A stretch of DNA of 64,000 nt from Vannielia litorea (GTDB taxonomy: Bacteria; Pseudomonadota; Alphaproteobacteria; Rhodobacterales; Rhodobacteraceae), in the NCBI RefSeq assembly GCF_019801175.1, contig NZ_JAHVJR010000001.1:496001-560000 (forward strand), in the 5' to 3' direction. Each line of letters starts with the position of its first letter. Position 1 is the stretch's first letter. Positions 41,975 through 51,047 of this stretch are shown in pieces. The notes under the pieces were generated by a model, which saw only the letters and a program-made list of their open reading frames with translations, was not told where the DNA came from and did not search any database. Made by a program: the position numbers and the translations under genes.

Positions 41975-43276
41975 TCAGGCGACGAAGCGGCTGACGAGGT
42001 TTTCCAGCTTCTCCTGCTTGCCGGAGCGCGGCTTGGGGTTGATGCCCTCTTTCGCCACACGCTCTGCAATGGCGGCGAGGTCGCTGGAGAGCATCGCCTT
42101 GTTGGACGGGTCGTTCCAATCGGCATAGCGGGAGTCGAGGGCGGCCTGCAGCGAGCCTTCCTCGATCATCGCGTGGGCCTTCTTCAGACCAAGGGCGCAG
42201 ATGTCCATGCCGCCGATGTGGGCGGCCACGAGGTCTTCGGGGTCCAGCGACTGGCGGCGGAGCTTGGCGTCGAAGTTGGTGCCGCCGGTGGTGAAGCCGC
42301 CTGCCTTGAGGATCTCATAGTAGGCCAGCGTGGTCTCGCGGAGCGACACCGGGAACTGGTCGGTGTCCCAGCCGGACTGATAGTCATTCCGGTTCATGTC
42401 GATGGAGCCGAGGATGCCGAGGCTCGCGGCGAGCGCCAGCTCATGCTCGAAGCTGTGCCCGGCGAGGATGGCGTGGCCTTGCTCGATGTTGACCTTCACT
42501 TCGCCTTCGAGGCCGAAGTCCTTGAGGAAGCCGTAAACCGTGGCCACGTCATAATCATACTGGTGCTTGGTCGGCTCCTGCGGCTTGGGCTCGATCAGGA
42601 TAGTGCCTTTGAAGCCCTGTTTCCTGGCGTAATCCACCACCATGCAGAGCATCCGCCCGGCCTGTTCGCGCTCGCGCTTGAGGTCGGTGTTTAGCAGGGT
42701 CTCGTAGCCTTCGCGGCCGCCCCAGAGCACGTAGTTCTCGCCGCCGAGCATGGCGGTGGCATCGATGCAGGTTTTCAGCGTGGCGGCGGAGAAGGCAAAC
42801 ACGTCCGGGTCGGGGTTGGTGGCCGCGCCCGACATGAAGCGGCGGTGCGAGAAGAGGTTGGCGGTGCCCCAGAGCAGCTTTGTCTTCGCGCTCTCCATCT
42901 TGGTGCCGATGTAATCGACCATCTCTTCGAGGTTCGCCGTGTTCTCGGCAAAGCCCGCGCCCTCGGGCCGGATATCGACATCGTGGAAGCAGAAGTAGGG
43001 CTGGCCGAGGATGGCGAAGAGATCAAAGGCCGCGTCGGCCTTGGCCTTGGCCTTGTCCATCTCGGAGCCGAACCACGGGCGGTCGAAGGTGCGCCCGCCG
43101 AAGGGGTCGCCGCCCTCCCAGGCGAAGCTGTGCCACCATGCGACGGCGAAGCGCAGGTGCTCTTCGAGGGTCTTGTCGCCCAGCATTTCGGTCGGGTCGT
43201 AGTGGCGGAAGGCGAGCGGGTTGAGGCTTTCGGGGCCTTCGTATTTTGCGGCTTCGATACCGGCGAAGTAGGACAT
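41975..43276 (-). CDS. xylA: Xylose isomerase
   Basis: Converts D-xylose to D-xylulose. The 433 residues match class II enzymes. Visible motifs: FHDVDIRPEG (catalytic His-Asp), YVLWGGREGYETLLNTD, TILIEPKPQEPTKHQYDYD (metal Glu, His, Asp), INIEQGHAILAGH-like VNIEQGHAILAGH and SIDMNRND. Its ATG overlaps the xylB stop by one base (TGATG), so translation is coupled. Ends the xylose catabolic pair. Confidence 0.97.
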   Translation of the reverse strand: MSYFAGIEAAKYEGPESLNPLAFRHYDPTEMLGDKTLEEHLRFAVAWWHSFAWEGGDPFGGRTFDRPWFGSEMDKAKAKADAAFDLFAILGQPYFCFHDVDIRPEGAGFAENTANLEEMVDYIGTKMESAKTKLLWGTANLFSHRRFMSGAATNPDPDVFAFSAATLKTCIDATAMLGGENYVLWGGREGYETLLNTDLKREREQAGRMLCMVVDYARKQGFKGTILIEPKPQEPTKHQYDYDVATVYGFLKDFGLEGEVKVNIEQGHAILAGHSFEHELALAASLGILGSIDMNRNDYQSGWDTDQFPVSLRETTLAYYEILKAGGFTTGGTNFDAKLRRQSLDPEDLVAAHIGGMDICALGLKKAHAMIEEGSLQAALDSRYADWNDPSNKAMLSSDLAAIAERVAKEGINPKPRSGKQEKLENLVSRFVA

Positions 43277-44715
43277 CAGCTCAGGCCTTTCAGGGCTTTG
43301 TAGGTTTTCTGGTAGCGGGTGTGCGCCTCGGCGAAGGCGTCTTGCAGCGCCGTTTCGGGCTGGATCACGCGGGCGATCTCGGGGCGCTTGGCCACCTCCG
43401 GCCCGGCGCCGGTGGCGGCCATGAGGGCGAGGCGGGCGGCGCCGTAGGCCCCGCCGAAGTCGCCTGCGACCGGGATCTCGACCGGCACGCCGAGCGATGT
43501 GGCGATGGCCGAGAGCCAGTAGTCGGAGCGGGAGCCGCCGCCGACGGCGAGGATGCTGTCGTAATGCGTGCCGGTGGCGGCGAGGGCATCGTGGCAATCG
43601 CGGATGGCGTGGGTGACGCCTTCGAGCACGGCGCGGGTGCCGGCATCCAGATCGGTCACATGCTCGATGCCGGTGAGCGAGCCGCGGATCTGCGCGTCAT
43701 TATGCGGGGTCCGCTCGCCGCCGAGGTAGGGCAGGAAGAGCGCGCGGCCGGGGGCCTTGAGAGGGCCAAGCTCGGAGGTGAGCTGCGCGGCGGGCGAGCC
43801 TGTGAGGCGGGCGTACCATTCGAGCGCGTCGGTGGCGGCGAGGATCACGCCCATCTGGTGCCAGATGCCGGGCAGGGAGTGGCAGAAGGTATGCACAGAG
43901 GTTTCAGGCGCGGGCGCGTAGCTTTCGGTCGCGGCCAGCAGCACGCCGGAGGTGCCGAGGCTGACGAAGGCTTGGCCCTTGCCGACCACGCCAACGCCGA
44001 CCGCCGAACAGGCATTGTCGCCACCGCCGCCCGCCACCACAACGCCGGAGCCCATGCCCCAGCGGGTGGCCAACTCGGCGCGGAGGGTGCCGGAGGGGGC
44101 GGAGCCTTCGACGAGGCCGGGCATCTGGGCGCGGGTGAGGCCGGAGGCCTCCAGCAAGGCGTCGGACCAGTCGCGGGCGCCGGTATCGAGCCAGCTTGTG
44201 CCGGAGGCGTCGGACATTTCCGAAACCGCCTCGCCGGTGAGCCAGTAGCGCAGGTAGTCTTTGGGCAGGAAGACGCGGGCGATGCGCTCACGCAGGACAG
44301 GCTCGTGGGCGGCCATCCAGTGGATCTTGGGCGCGGTGAAGCCGGGGAAGACAATGTTGCCGGAGATCGCGCGGAAGCTCGTGTCGGCATCGAGCGCTGC
44401 GGACTCATGGGCGGAGCGCGTGTCGTTCCAAAGGATCGCGGGGCGCAGCACCTCGTCGGCGGCATCGACGCAGACCGCGCCATGCATCTGCCCGGAGAGG
44501 CCGATGCCTTGCACCTTCGCCAGCGAATGGCGGGAAGCCAGCGTATCCAGCGCCTTCTCGGTGGCCGAGAGCCAGTCTGCCGGAGATTGCTCTGACCAGC
44601 CGGGGTGGGGGCGCTGCACCGTGAGCGGGGCGTGCGCCTCGCCCACCACGTTTTGCGCATCATCAATGAGCACGGCCTTGAGGCCGGATGTGCCGAGATC
44701 GAGCCCGAGGAACAT
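43276..44715 (-). CDS. xylB: Xylulokinase
   Basis: Phosphorylates D-xylulose for entry to the pentose phosphate pathway. The 479 residues are FGGY-family length. Motifs: FLGLDLGTSGLKAVLID (phosphate 1 loop), SGQMHGAV, AILWNDTRSAHE, FLPKDYLRYWLTGE, GGGGDNACSAVGVG, and ILAVGGGSRSDYWL (adenosine loop). It lies directly downstream of the xylose ABC ATPase gene (1-base gap). Confidence 0.95.
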   Translation of the reverse strand: MFLGLDLGTSGLKAVLIDDAQNVVGEAHAPLTVQRPHPGWSEQSPADWLSATEKALDTLASRHSLAKVQGIGLSGQMHGAVCVDAADEVLRPAILWNDTRSAHESAALDADTSFRAISGNIVFPGFTAPKIHWMAAHEPVLRERIARVFLPKDYLRYWLTGEAVSEMSDASGTSWLDTGARDWSDALLEASGLTRAQMPGLVEGSAPSGTLRAELATRWGMGSGVVVAGGGGDNACSAVGVGVVGKGQAFVSLGTSGVLLAATESYAPAPETSVHTFCHSLPGIWHQMGVILAATDALEWYARLTGSPAAQLTSELGPLKAPGRALFLPYLGGERTPHNDAQIRGSLTGIEHVTDLDAGTRAVLEGVTHAIRDCHDALAATGTHYDSILAVGGGSRSDYWLSAIATSLGVPVEIPVAGDFGGAYGAARLALMAATGAGPEVAKRPEIARVIQPETALQDAFAEAHTRYQKTYKALKGLS

Positions 44716-44716
44716 G

Positions 44717-45487
44717 TTACGCAGGCTCCTCTACACCCTCGCGGAGGGGGTTCTTGCCGAGGATGATCATCGAAAGGATGTCATCTTCGGTCACGTCCTC
44801 GACCCGCTCGGTGCCGACGACCTTGCCGTTCTTCATCACCGAGACGCGGTCGCAGAGGTCCATCATCTCGCGGGTGTCGTGGCTGATGAGGAAGATGCCG
44901 AGGCCCTGCTTCTTCAGCTCTTGGATCAGGTCGGCGACCATCTGGGTTTCATGCACGCCAAGCGCCGCCGTCGGCTCGTCCATGATCAGGATGCGGGCCT
45001 TGAAATAGACCGCGCGGGCGATGGCGACCGATTGGCGCTGACCGCCGGAAAGCGCGGAGACCGGCTCCTTGTGCTTTTTGAAGTTGGGGTTGAGCCGCGC
45101 CATGATCTTGCGGGTCTCGGCCTCCTGCTGGGCGTCATCGACAAAGCCCAGCGGCGTGGTCAGCTCGCGGCCGAGAAAAAGGTTGGCGGCGGCGTCGAGA
45201 TTGTCGGCCAGTGCGAGGGTCTGGTAGATCGTCTCGATGTTGTAGCGCCGGGCATCGCGGGGGCTTTCGATCGTGGCCTTCTCGCCGTTGATCCGGATTT
45301 CGCCGCTATCCATCTGGTAGGCGCCGGAGAGGATCTTGATGAGCGTCGACTTGCCCGCGCCGTTGTGGCCGAGCAGGCCGACCACTTCGCCGGGGTACAG
45401 GTTGATACTCACGTGATCCACGGCATGGATGCCGCCGAAGGAGATGCAGATATCCTTCATCTCAACGAGGGGTGTCTGGTCGGTCAT
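44717..45487 (-). CDS. xylG: Xylose ABC transporter ATP-binding protein
   Basis: 256 residues from ATG 45487, overlapping the permease stop by 4 bases. A single nucleotide-binding domain is present: Walker A GHNGAGKST, signature LSGGQRQSVAIARAVYF, Walker B ILIMDEPTAALG. E. coli XylG is about 510 residues with two such domains; the short single-domain form is common in alphaproteobacteria, so this is not a truncation. Function inferred from xylF, xylH, xylA and xylB neighbours. Confidence 0.9.
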   Translation of the reverse strand: MTDQTPLVEMKDICISFGGIHAVDHVSINLYPGEVVGLLGHNGAGKSTLIKILSGAYQMDSGEIRINGEKATIESPRDARRYNIETIYQTLALADNLDAAANLFLGRELTTPLGFVDDAQQEAETRKIMARLNPNFKKHKEPVSALSGGQRQSVAIARAVYFKARILIMDEPTAALGVHETQMVADLIQELKKQGLGIFLISHDTREMMDLCDRVSVMKNGKVVGTERVEDVTEDDILSMIILGKNPLREGVEEPA

Positions 45488-46824
45488 TTGGATTTCCCCC
45501 GGTAGAGGATGTCGAGGAAGACGGCGAGCACGAGCACCGAGCCGACGACGACCTGCTGGATCGCGGCGTCGAAGCCGATGAGCACCATGCCGGTCTGGAG
45601 CGACTGCATGACGAGCGCGCCGAGGATGGCACCGTAGATGGTGCCAACGCCGCCCGCGAGCGATGTGCCGCCGATCACCGCGGAGGCGATGACGTAGAGT
45701 TCGTCGAGCGTGCCCAGCGAGTTGGTAGCGGAGTTGAGACGGGCGGAGGCGACGACGGCGGAGAGGCCAGCAAGGCCGCCCATGATCGAGAAGATCTTCA
45801 CCGTCATCAGGCGGGAGTTGATGCCCGCGAGTTCTGCCGCCTCGGGGTTGCCGCCGATGGCGTAGACGTAGCGGCCAAAGCGGGTCATCGTCATCAGGAT
45901 GGTCATGGCTATGGCGACGGCCAGCAGGATCAGCACCGGAATGGCAAAGCCGTGGCTGATGAAGAGGCCGCCATCGGGCACGGTGATGCCCTCGGCCTCG
46001 GCGTAGCGGCGGACGATCCCGCGCGGCCAGGGGTAGGCGTTGACCAGCAGCACCGCGCCGATGACGAGGCCGCAGCCGAGCAGGCCGAGGAACCATTCGG
46101 CCCAGATCGGGCGCAGCGGAAAGTGGAACTTGCGGCGCTGGCGGCGGCCCCAGAGCAGCAGGCCGACGATCGCGGCGCAGGCGACGAGGCCGACGATCCA
46201 GCTGCCGGTGGCCCCTATGGAGCCATAGGGCCCGCCGCCCAGCAGGGCGAAGGTGCTGTCGACCGGCGAAATGGTTTCACCGCGCGCCACAAGGAAGGCC
46301 GCGCCGCGCCACACCAGCAGGCCGCCGAGGGTGACGATGAAGGCCGGGATCTTGCCGTAGGCGATGAGGAAACCGTGGAAGCTGCCGATCACCGCGCCGA
46401 GGGCGATGCCGCAGAGCGCGGCGATGACCCAGATCATCGGGTGGCCGAGGCCGAGCCATGCGGGCAGCACATCCACTTGGATCACGCCCATCGAGATGGC
46501 GCAGAAGCCGAGGATCGAGCCGACCGAAAGGTCGATGTGGCGGGTGATGATGACCAGCACCATGCCGCAGGCCATGATGCCGATGGAGGAGGTCTGGACC
46601 GACAGGTTCCAGAGGTTGCGGGGGGTGAGGAAGGCGCCGAAGCCGTTGACCAGCGCGCCGTAGAGGTGGAAGCCCACCCAGATCAGCGCCAGTGCGCCGA
46701 CCATGCCCAGCAGGCGGGTATCAAGCTCGGTGGCATCGAGAAAGCCACGGAGGCCACGGGTGGTGTGGTGCGGCTGGTTGGCCGGGTCGATCTCGGCCGG
46801 AATGTCGGTGGTGTCGCTGCTCAT
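45484..46824 (-). CDS. xylH: Xylose ABC transporter permease
   Basis: 446 residues with about ten membrane helices; longer than typical ribose permeases because of a central loop (about 200-270) with LLWGRRQRRKFHFPL. Motifs of the RbsC/XylH family: SSIGIMACGMVLVIITRHIDLSVGSI near residue 90-115 and LVMQSLQTGMVLIGFDA near the end. It follows xylF after a 92-base gap with a hairpin and overlaps xylG. Confidence 0.9.
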   Translation of the reverse strand: MSSDTTDIPAEIDPANQPHHTTRGLRGFLDATELDTRLLGMVGALALIWVGFHLYGALVNGFGAFLTPRNLWNLSVQTSSIGIMACGMVLVIITRHIDLSVGSILGFCAISMGVIQVDVLPAWLGLGHPMIWVIAALCGIALGAVIGSFHGFLIAYGKIPAFIVTLGGLLVWRGAAFLVARGETISPVDSTFALLGGGPYGSIGATGSWIVGLVACAAIVGLLLWGRRQRRKFHFPLRPIWAEWFLGLLGCGLVIGAVLLVNAYPWPRGIVRRYAEAEGITVPDGGLFISHGFAIPVLILLAVAIAMTILMTMTRFGRYVYAIGGNPEAAELAGINSRLMTVKIFSIMGGLAGLSAVVASARLNSATNSLGTLDELYVIASAVIGGTSLAGGVGTIYGAILGALVMQSLQTGMVLIGFDAAIQQVVVGSVLVLAVFLDILYRGKSK

Positions 46825-46866
46825 GCCTTCCTCCCCAAAAAGGCGGTGCCCGCGTGGGGCAGGGGT

Positions 46867-46894
46867 GCCCCGGCGCCGCGAGGGGTGCCGGGGC
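46867..46894 (-). other. Hairpin between xylF and xylH
   Basis: GCCCCGGC (46867-46874) and GCCGGGGC (46887-46894) with a 12-base loop, 23 bases beyond the xylF stop. No T-tract. Probably protects the xylF mRNA so that more binding protein than permease is made. Confidence 0.6.
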
Positions 46895-46916
46895 GGTTGT
46901 TGTTACGTGGCGGGCC

Positions 46917-47936
46917 TTAGCAGCCGTTCACGCCGTCCATCGCACCTTCGCAGGCCTGCTCCTTGGAGATGTGGCCCGCGTCGATGGCCTCACCGATGTT
47001 GGCCTTGGTGATCGGGGTGGGGGCGAGGAAGATGGCGTTCATCTCGACGCCCTTCTCACCGCCGGACCACTTTTCGGACCCGTCGACATCGGCCATCGCG
47101 GTGCCACCGGCCAGAGCCACGGCGATCTCGCCGGCGGCCTTGCCGAGCTGGCGGCTGTCCTTCCAGACCGAGACGGTCTGGGTGCCGCGGGCGACGCGGT
47201 TGATGGCGGCGAGGTCGCCATCCTGACCGCCGACCGGGATACCGTCGAGGCCCTGAGCGGCCAGAGCGGCGATCACGCCACCGGCCATGCCGTCATTCTC
47301 GGCCAGCACGGCCTGAATGTCGTTGCCGGTGGAGGTGAGGCACTGCTCCATGTTCTTCTGGGCGTTGTCGGGCTTCCAGCCGTCGGTGAAGGTTTCGCAG
47401 GCGATGGTGAGCTTGCCGCTCTCCACGTCGGCTCCGATCACTTCCATCATGCCTTCGAGCAGGAAGAGCGCGTTGGGGTCTCCCTTGTCGCCCTTGATGA
47501 TAGCGATGTTGCCCTCGGGCTGAGCGGCGGTCACCTCTTGCGCGATGATCGAGCCAACGCCCTTGTTGTCGAAGGTGATGTAGAAGGTGCGGTCATCTTC
47601 GATCAGGCGGTCGTAGCCGATGACCGGAATGCCCTCGGCGTCTGCGGCGTCGATCGCCGGGCCGATGGCGTCCTTGTCCATCGCGAGGATGATGAGCGCA
47701 TCGGCGCCCTGGGTGATGAGCGATTCCACATCCGTCAGCTGCTTGGCGGCAGAGGCCTGCGCGTCGGCGGAGATGTAGGTGGCACCGGCGGCTTCGAGCG
47801 CGGCCTTGATGGCGGCTTCGTCGGTCTTCCAGCGTTCTTCCTGGAAGTTCGACCAGGAGACGCCCACGGTCTGGGCGAAAGCGGGTGCGGCAATGGCGGC
47901 CGACGCCATGGCGGCGGCGATGAGGGTCTTCTTCAT
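46917..47936 (-). CDS. xylF: Xylose ABC transporter substrate-binding protein
   Basis: 339 residues from ATG 47936 with GGAGGA upstream. The signal peptide is KKTLIAAAMASAAIAAPAFAQ. The type I sugar-binding fold shows VGVSWSNFQEERWKTDE, an expected pattern of XylF, then DALIILAMDKDAIGPA, PVIGYDRLIEDD and VLAENDGMAGGVIAAL. It leads the minus-strand xyl operon and is divergent from the ROK regulator gene. Confidence 0.93.
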   Translation of the reverse strand: MKKTLIAAAMASAAIAAPAFAQTVGVSWSNFQEERWKTDEAAIKAALEAAGATYISADAQASAAKQLTDVESLITQGADALIILAMDKDAIGPAIDAADAEGIPVIGYDRLIEDDRTFYITFDNKGVGSIIAQEVTAAQPEGNIAIIKGDKGDPNALFLLEGMMEVIGADVESGKLTIACETFTDGWKPDNAQKNMEQCLTSTGNDIQAVLAENDGMAGGVIAALAAQGLDGIPVGGQDGDLAAINRVARGTQTVSVWKDSRQLGKAAGEIAVALAGGTAMADVDGSEKWSGGEKGVEMNAIFLAPTPITKANIGEAIDAGHISKEQACEGAMDGVNGC

Positions 47937-48172
47937 GATGTCCTCCCAAGGGTCCAGCCCGGCCAGCCCGGAGGCATGGCAAGGCACCCGACTCTTTCGT
48001 CCGGGCAGGGCAAGAGTGGCGATCTTTAGTTTTGTTGTCAAAATAATTATTTCGGCGAAAACGGTGCTTCACACGGTAACTACTTGATTTGTGATTAACT
48101 CCTTGCGCGGTGCGCCATGAATGTGGCTAGATCACAGGCAGGGAGAGAAGATTAACTTGATAATGTAAAGCA
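47937..48172. promoter_or_regulatory. Divergent xylF/xylR regulatory region
   Basis: 236 bases, clearly more AT-rich than surrounding coding sequence between about 48020 and 48170. An inverted repeat TTTTG-TTGT-CAAAA occupies 48030-48043, and AT-rich runs (AAATAATTATTT, ATTAACTTGATAATGT) follow. These are candidate ROK regulator sites and promoters for both directions. I cannot assign -35/-10 boxes with confidence. Confidence 0.55.
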
Positions 48173-49444
48173 ATGCAGCTCGATCTGACACATCAAGGCG
48201 TGGAGGAGGGGGCCGAGCTCGCAGGATGCGGGCCGGTTTACTTTGGCGCGCCGCCCGAAAGTGCTGCTCCGCTCAGGCAGCTGGCCTACGAGCGGATCCG
48301 CAGCGCCGGGCAGATCCCGCGGGTCGAGCTGGCCCGTGCGCTCGATGTCAGCCCGGCCACGGTGACGGCGGTGGTCTCGGAGTTGATCGGCGCGGAGCTG
48401 GTCGAAGAGGTCGAGGGCACCGCGCGGCCCGGCGCAAGGGGCCGCCCGCCGGTGGCGCTGCGGGTGCGCGGCGGGGCGGGCTACGTGGTGGGCGTGAAGA
48501 TCGCCGAGTTCAAGCACACCGCCGTGCTGACCGACATGGCCGGCACCACGCTGGCCTCGGCCACGCTCTCCCGGCCCTCGCAGGCCCGCTCGCTGAAGGC
48601 GGTGCTGGCCGAGACCGGCGAGCTTGTGCGCGAGGTCACCCGGCGGGCCGACGTCTCCGAGCGCGAGGTGATCGCGCTGGGCGCGGGGCTGCCCGGCCTG
48701 ATCGACCACCCGGAGGGCCGTGTGCTCTGGTCTTCGGTGCTGGAAGGCGAGGGCGTGCCGCTGGCCGAAAAGCTGACCGAGGCGCTGGGCATCCCGGCCT
48801 TCATCGACAATGACACCAATCTGCTCACCCTCGCCGAACTCTGGTTCGGTCGCGGTCGGATGGCGCGCGACTTTGCCGTGGTCTCCATCGAGCAGGGCGT
48901 CGGCATGGGATTGGTGCTGGGGCAAGGGCTTTACCGCGGCGCCCATTCGCTGGCGCTGGAACTGGGCCACACCAAGGTGCAGCTCGACGGCGCGCTCTGC
49001 CGTTGCGGCCAGCGCGGCTGCCTCGAAGCCTATACCTCCGACTATGCCCTCGTGCGCGAGGCCCATACCGCCCTGGAGCTCGACAGCCGGTTGCAGCTTT
49101 CGCCCCAGATGGTGCTGGAAAGCCTGCATGACCGGGCCAAGGCGGGCAACGAGGGCGCGCGCAGCATCTTCCGCCGTGCGGGCCGCTACATGGCTGCCGG
49201 TCTGGCCAATGTGATCAACCTCTTCGATCCCTCGCTGATCATCCTCTCGGGCGAGCGGATGCAGTATCAATATCTCTACGCCGAAGAGGTGATGCGCGAG
49301 ATGCAGGGGCTGATCGTGGGCCGGGGCCGAAAGGCGCCCGATGTGGCGGTGAACGCATGGGGCGATCTGGTCTGGGCGCGGGGCGCGGCGGCGCTGGCGC
49401 TCGAGGTCGCCGCAGGCAAGCTGGCGGGGCGGGCCACGGCGTGA
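48173..49444 (+). CDS. xylR: ROK-family regulator of xylose genes
   Basis: 423 residues. An N-terminal winged helix (about 35-80: LAYERIRSAGQIPRVELARALDVS and following) precedes a ROK kinase-like domain. Zinc motif CRCGQRGCLEAY and ALELGHTKVQL are visible, plus ALGAGLPGLIDHPEG and INLFDPSLIILSG. The ATG at 48173 lacks a strong ribosome site. Divergence from xylF makes it the likely xylose-responsive repressor; activators also exist in the family. Its stop overlaps the next gene's GTG. Confidence 0.9.
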   Translation: MQLDLTHQGVEEGAELAGCGPVYFGAPPESAAPLRQLAYERIRSAGQIPRVELARALDVSPATVTAVVSELIGAELVEEVEGTARPGARGRPPVALRVRGGAGYVVGVKIAEFKHTAVLTDMAGTTLASATLSRPSQARSLKAVLAETGELVREVTRRADVSEREVIALGAGLPGLIDHPEGRVLWSSVLEGEGVPLAEKLTEALGIPAFIDNDTNLLTLAELWFGRGRMARDFAVVSIEQGVGMGLVLGQGLYRGAHSLALELGHTKVQLDGALCRCGQRGCLEAYTSDYALVREAHTALELDSRLQLSPQMVLESLHDRAKAGNEGARSIFRRAGRYMAAGLANVINLFDPSLIILSGERMQYQYLYAEEVMREMQGLIVGRGRKAPDVAVNAWGDLVWARGAAALALEVAAGKLAGRATA

Positions 49445-50946
49445 TCCGGCATGCTCTCGTGGCGGCGCTGGCCGCCGGCCCGGCCATGGCCGAGCCGCGG
49501 TTCACGCCGGTGGAGCTCCCGGTGGACCATTTCTACGAGGGCGGTTGGGAGCATTTCGTTGGCGGCGGCGTGGCGGTGTTCGACTGCTCTGGCGACGGGC
49601 TGCCCGAGATTGTGGCAGCGGGGGGCGGTTCCCCGGCGCGGCTTTTCCTGAACGGCGGCGGCATGGGTTTCACGCTCGGCACTCTCCCCGAGATCACCGG
49701 CGTCACCGGCGCCTTTCCGATTGATATCGACAGCGACGGGCTGACCGACATCGTGCTCACCCGCGTGGGCGAAAACCGCATCCTGCGCGGCACGGGCGAT
49801 TGTGGCTTCGCCTCGGCCGATTGGGGATTTGACGGCGGCGACCGCTGGAGCACCGCGTTTTCGGCCACATGGGAGGCGGGCGAAAGCTGGCCCACGCTGG
49901 CCTTCGGCAATTACGTCGATCGGGATGATCCGGAGGGCCCCTTCGAGGCCTGCGACGTGAACCACCTCTACCGCCCCGAGGGCGAGGGCTATGGCGAAGT
50001 CACCGTGCTGGAGCCGGGCTTCTGCGCGCTCTCCATCCTGTTTTCCGACTGGGCTCGCCGCGGCGCGCAGGATCTGCGCATCTCCAACGACCGGCATTAC
50101 TACGTGTCGGGCGGCACCGAGCAGATGTGGCGCTTCGACCCAGCGCCGCGCCTGCTGGCCGAGGCGGAGGGGTTCGAGCCGGTATCGATCTGGGGCATGG
50201 GTATCGCCAGCCGCGACCTCACCGGCGATGGCCGCCCCGAGGTGATGCTCACCTCGATGGGCGATCAGGTGTTGATGGAGTGGGATGGCACGGGCTACGT
50301 GCGCGCGCCCTACGAGACCGGCACCACCGCCGCGCGCCCGCACACGGGGCAGGATGGCCGCCCGAGCACCGGCTGGCACGCCGAATTCGGCGATGTCGAC
50401 AATGACGGGTTCACCGATCTGTTCATGACTAAGGGCAACGTTGATCAGATGCCGGGCATGGCGATGGATGACCCCAACAACCTGCTGATGCAGGGCGCGG
50501 ATGGCCGGTTTCGCGAGGTCGCGGCAGAGGCCGGCGTCGCCTCGCCGCACCGCTCGCGGGGCGGGGCGCTGGCCGATCTCGACGGCGACGGGCGGCTCGA
50601 CATCGTGGTCATCAACCGCCGCGCGCCGATGGAGCTGTGGCGCAACGTGACCGAAGGCACCGGCAACTGGCTGGCGATCGACCCGGTGCAGGCCGGGGCC
50701 AACCGCAACGCCGTGGGCGCATGGGTCGAGCTGCGGGCGGGCGACGGGACCGAGGCGCAGGAGCGCACCCTCGGCGGCGGCCACGCGGGCGCGCAACTGA
50801 TGCCGCTCCACTTCGGGCTGGGGGCGGCGGAGGACGGTGAAGCGCGGGTGATCTGGCCGGACGGCACCATCGGCCCTTGGGTGAAACTCTATGCGGGCCA
50901 CCACTATCGTGTCATCTATCCCGGCAAAGACTGGCAGGCCCAGTAG
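49441..50946 (+). CDS. FG-GAP/VCBS repeat protein with C-terminal ASPIC/UnbV domain (CRTAC1-like)
   Basis: 501 residues from GTG 49441, which overlaps the xylR stop by 4 bases. A signal peptide (IRHALVAALAAGPAMAE) is followed by Asp-rich calcium-type repeats: FDCSGDGLPEIV, IDSDGLTDIV, LTGDGRPEV, VDNDGFTDLF and LDGDGRLDIV. The C-terminus (NAVGAWVELRAGDG, LPLHFGLG-like LMPLHFGLG, VIWPDGTIGPW) is the ASPIC/UnbV pattern. Such proteins form secreted beta-propellers. A link with xylose or plant polysaccharide is only suggested by the coupling to xylR. Confidence 0.9.
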   Translation: MIRHALVAALAAGPAMAEPRFTPVELPVDHFYEGGWEHFVGGGVAVFDCSGDGLPEIVAAGGGSPARLFLNGGGMGFTLGTLPEITGVTGAFPIDIDSDGLTDIVLTRVGENRILRGTGDCGFASADWGFDGGDRWSTAFSATWEAGESWPTLAFGNYVDRDDPEGPFEACDVNHLYRPEGEGYGEVTVLEPGFCALSILFSDWARRGAQDLRISNDRHYYVSGGTEQMWRFDPAPRLLAEAEGFEPVSIWGMGIASRDLTGDGRPEVMLTSMGDQVLMEWDGTGYVRAPYETGTTAARPHTGQDGRPSTGWHAEFGDVDNDGFTDLFMTKGNVDQMPGMAMDDPNNLLMQGADGRFREVAAEAGVASPHRSRGGALADLDGDGRLDIVVINRRAPMELWRNVTEGTGNWLAIDPVQAGANRNAVGAWVELRAGDGTEAQERTLGGGHAGAQLMPLHFGLGAAEDGEARVIWPDGTIGPWVKLYAGHHYRVIYPGKDWQAQ

Positions 50947-50989
50947 GCTGCGCCCTGTTCATTTTTTTGCCGCAAATATCTCCGGGGGT

Positions 50990-51043
50990 GTGGGGGGCTG
51001 GCCCCCCACTGAAAGCCACAGTGTGGGGGTGCAAAACCCCCAC
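50990..51043. terminator. Two hairpins between convergent genes
   Basis: First hairpin: GTGGGGGGC and GCCCCCCAC (50990-50998, 51001-51009). Second: GTGGGGGT and ACCCCCAC (51023-51030, 51036-51043). They separate the ASPIC gene (+) from the TetR gene (-, stop at 51048). The preceding TTTTTTTGCCGCAAATATC and the G-rich run resemble a repeat common between genes in Rhodobacteraceae, from memory. Confidence 0.75.
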
Positions 51044-51047
51044 CGCG

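Noticed and set aside
44717..45487. Possible truncation of XylG because it is half the E. coli length
   Set aside because: The single-domain form has intact Walker A, signature and Walker B motifs, good start and operon overlaps, and half-size sugar ATPases are normal in this group.
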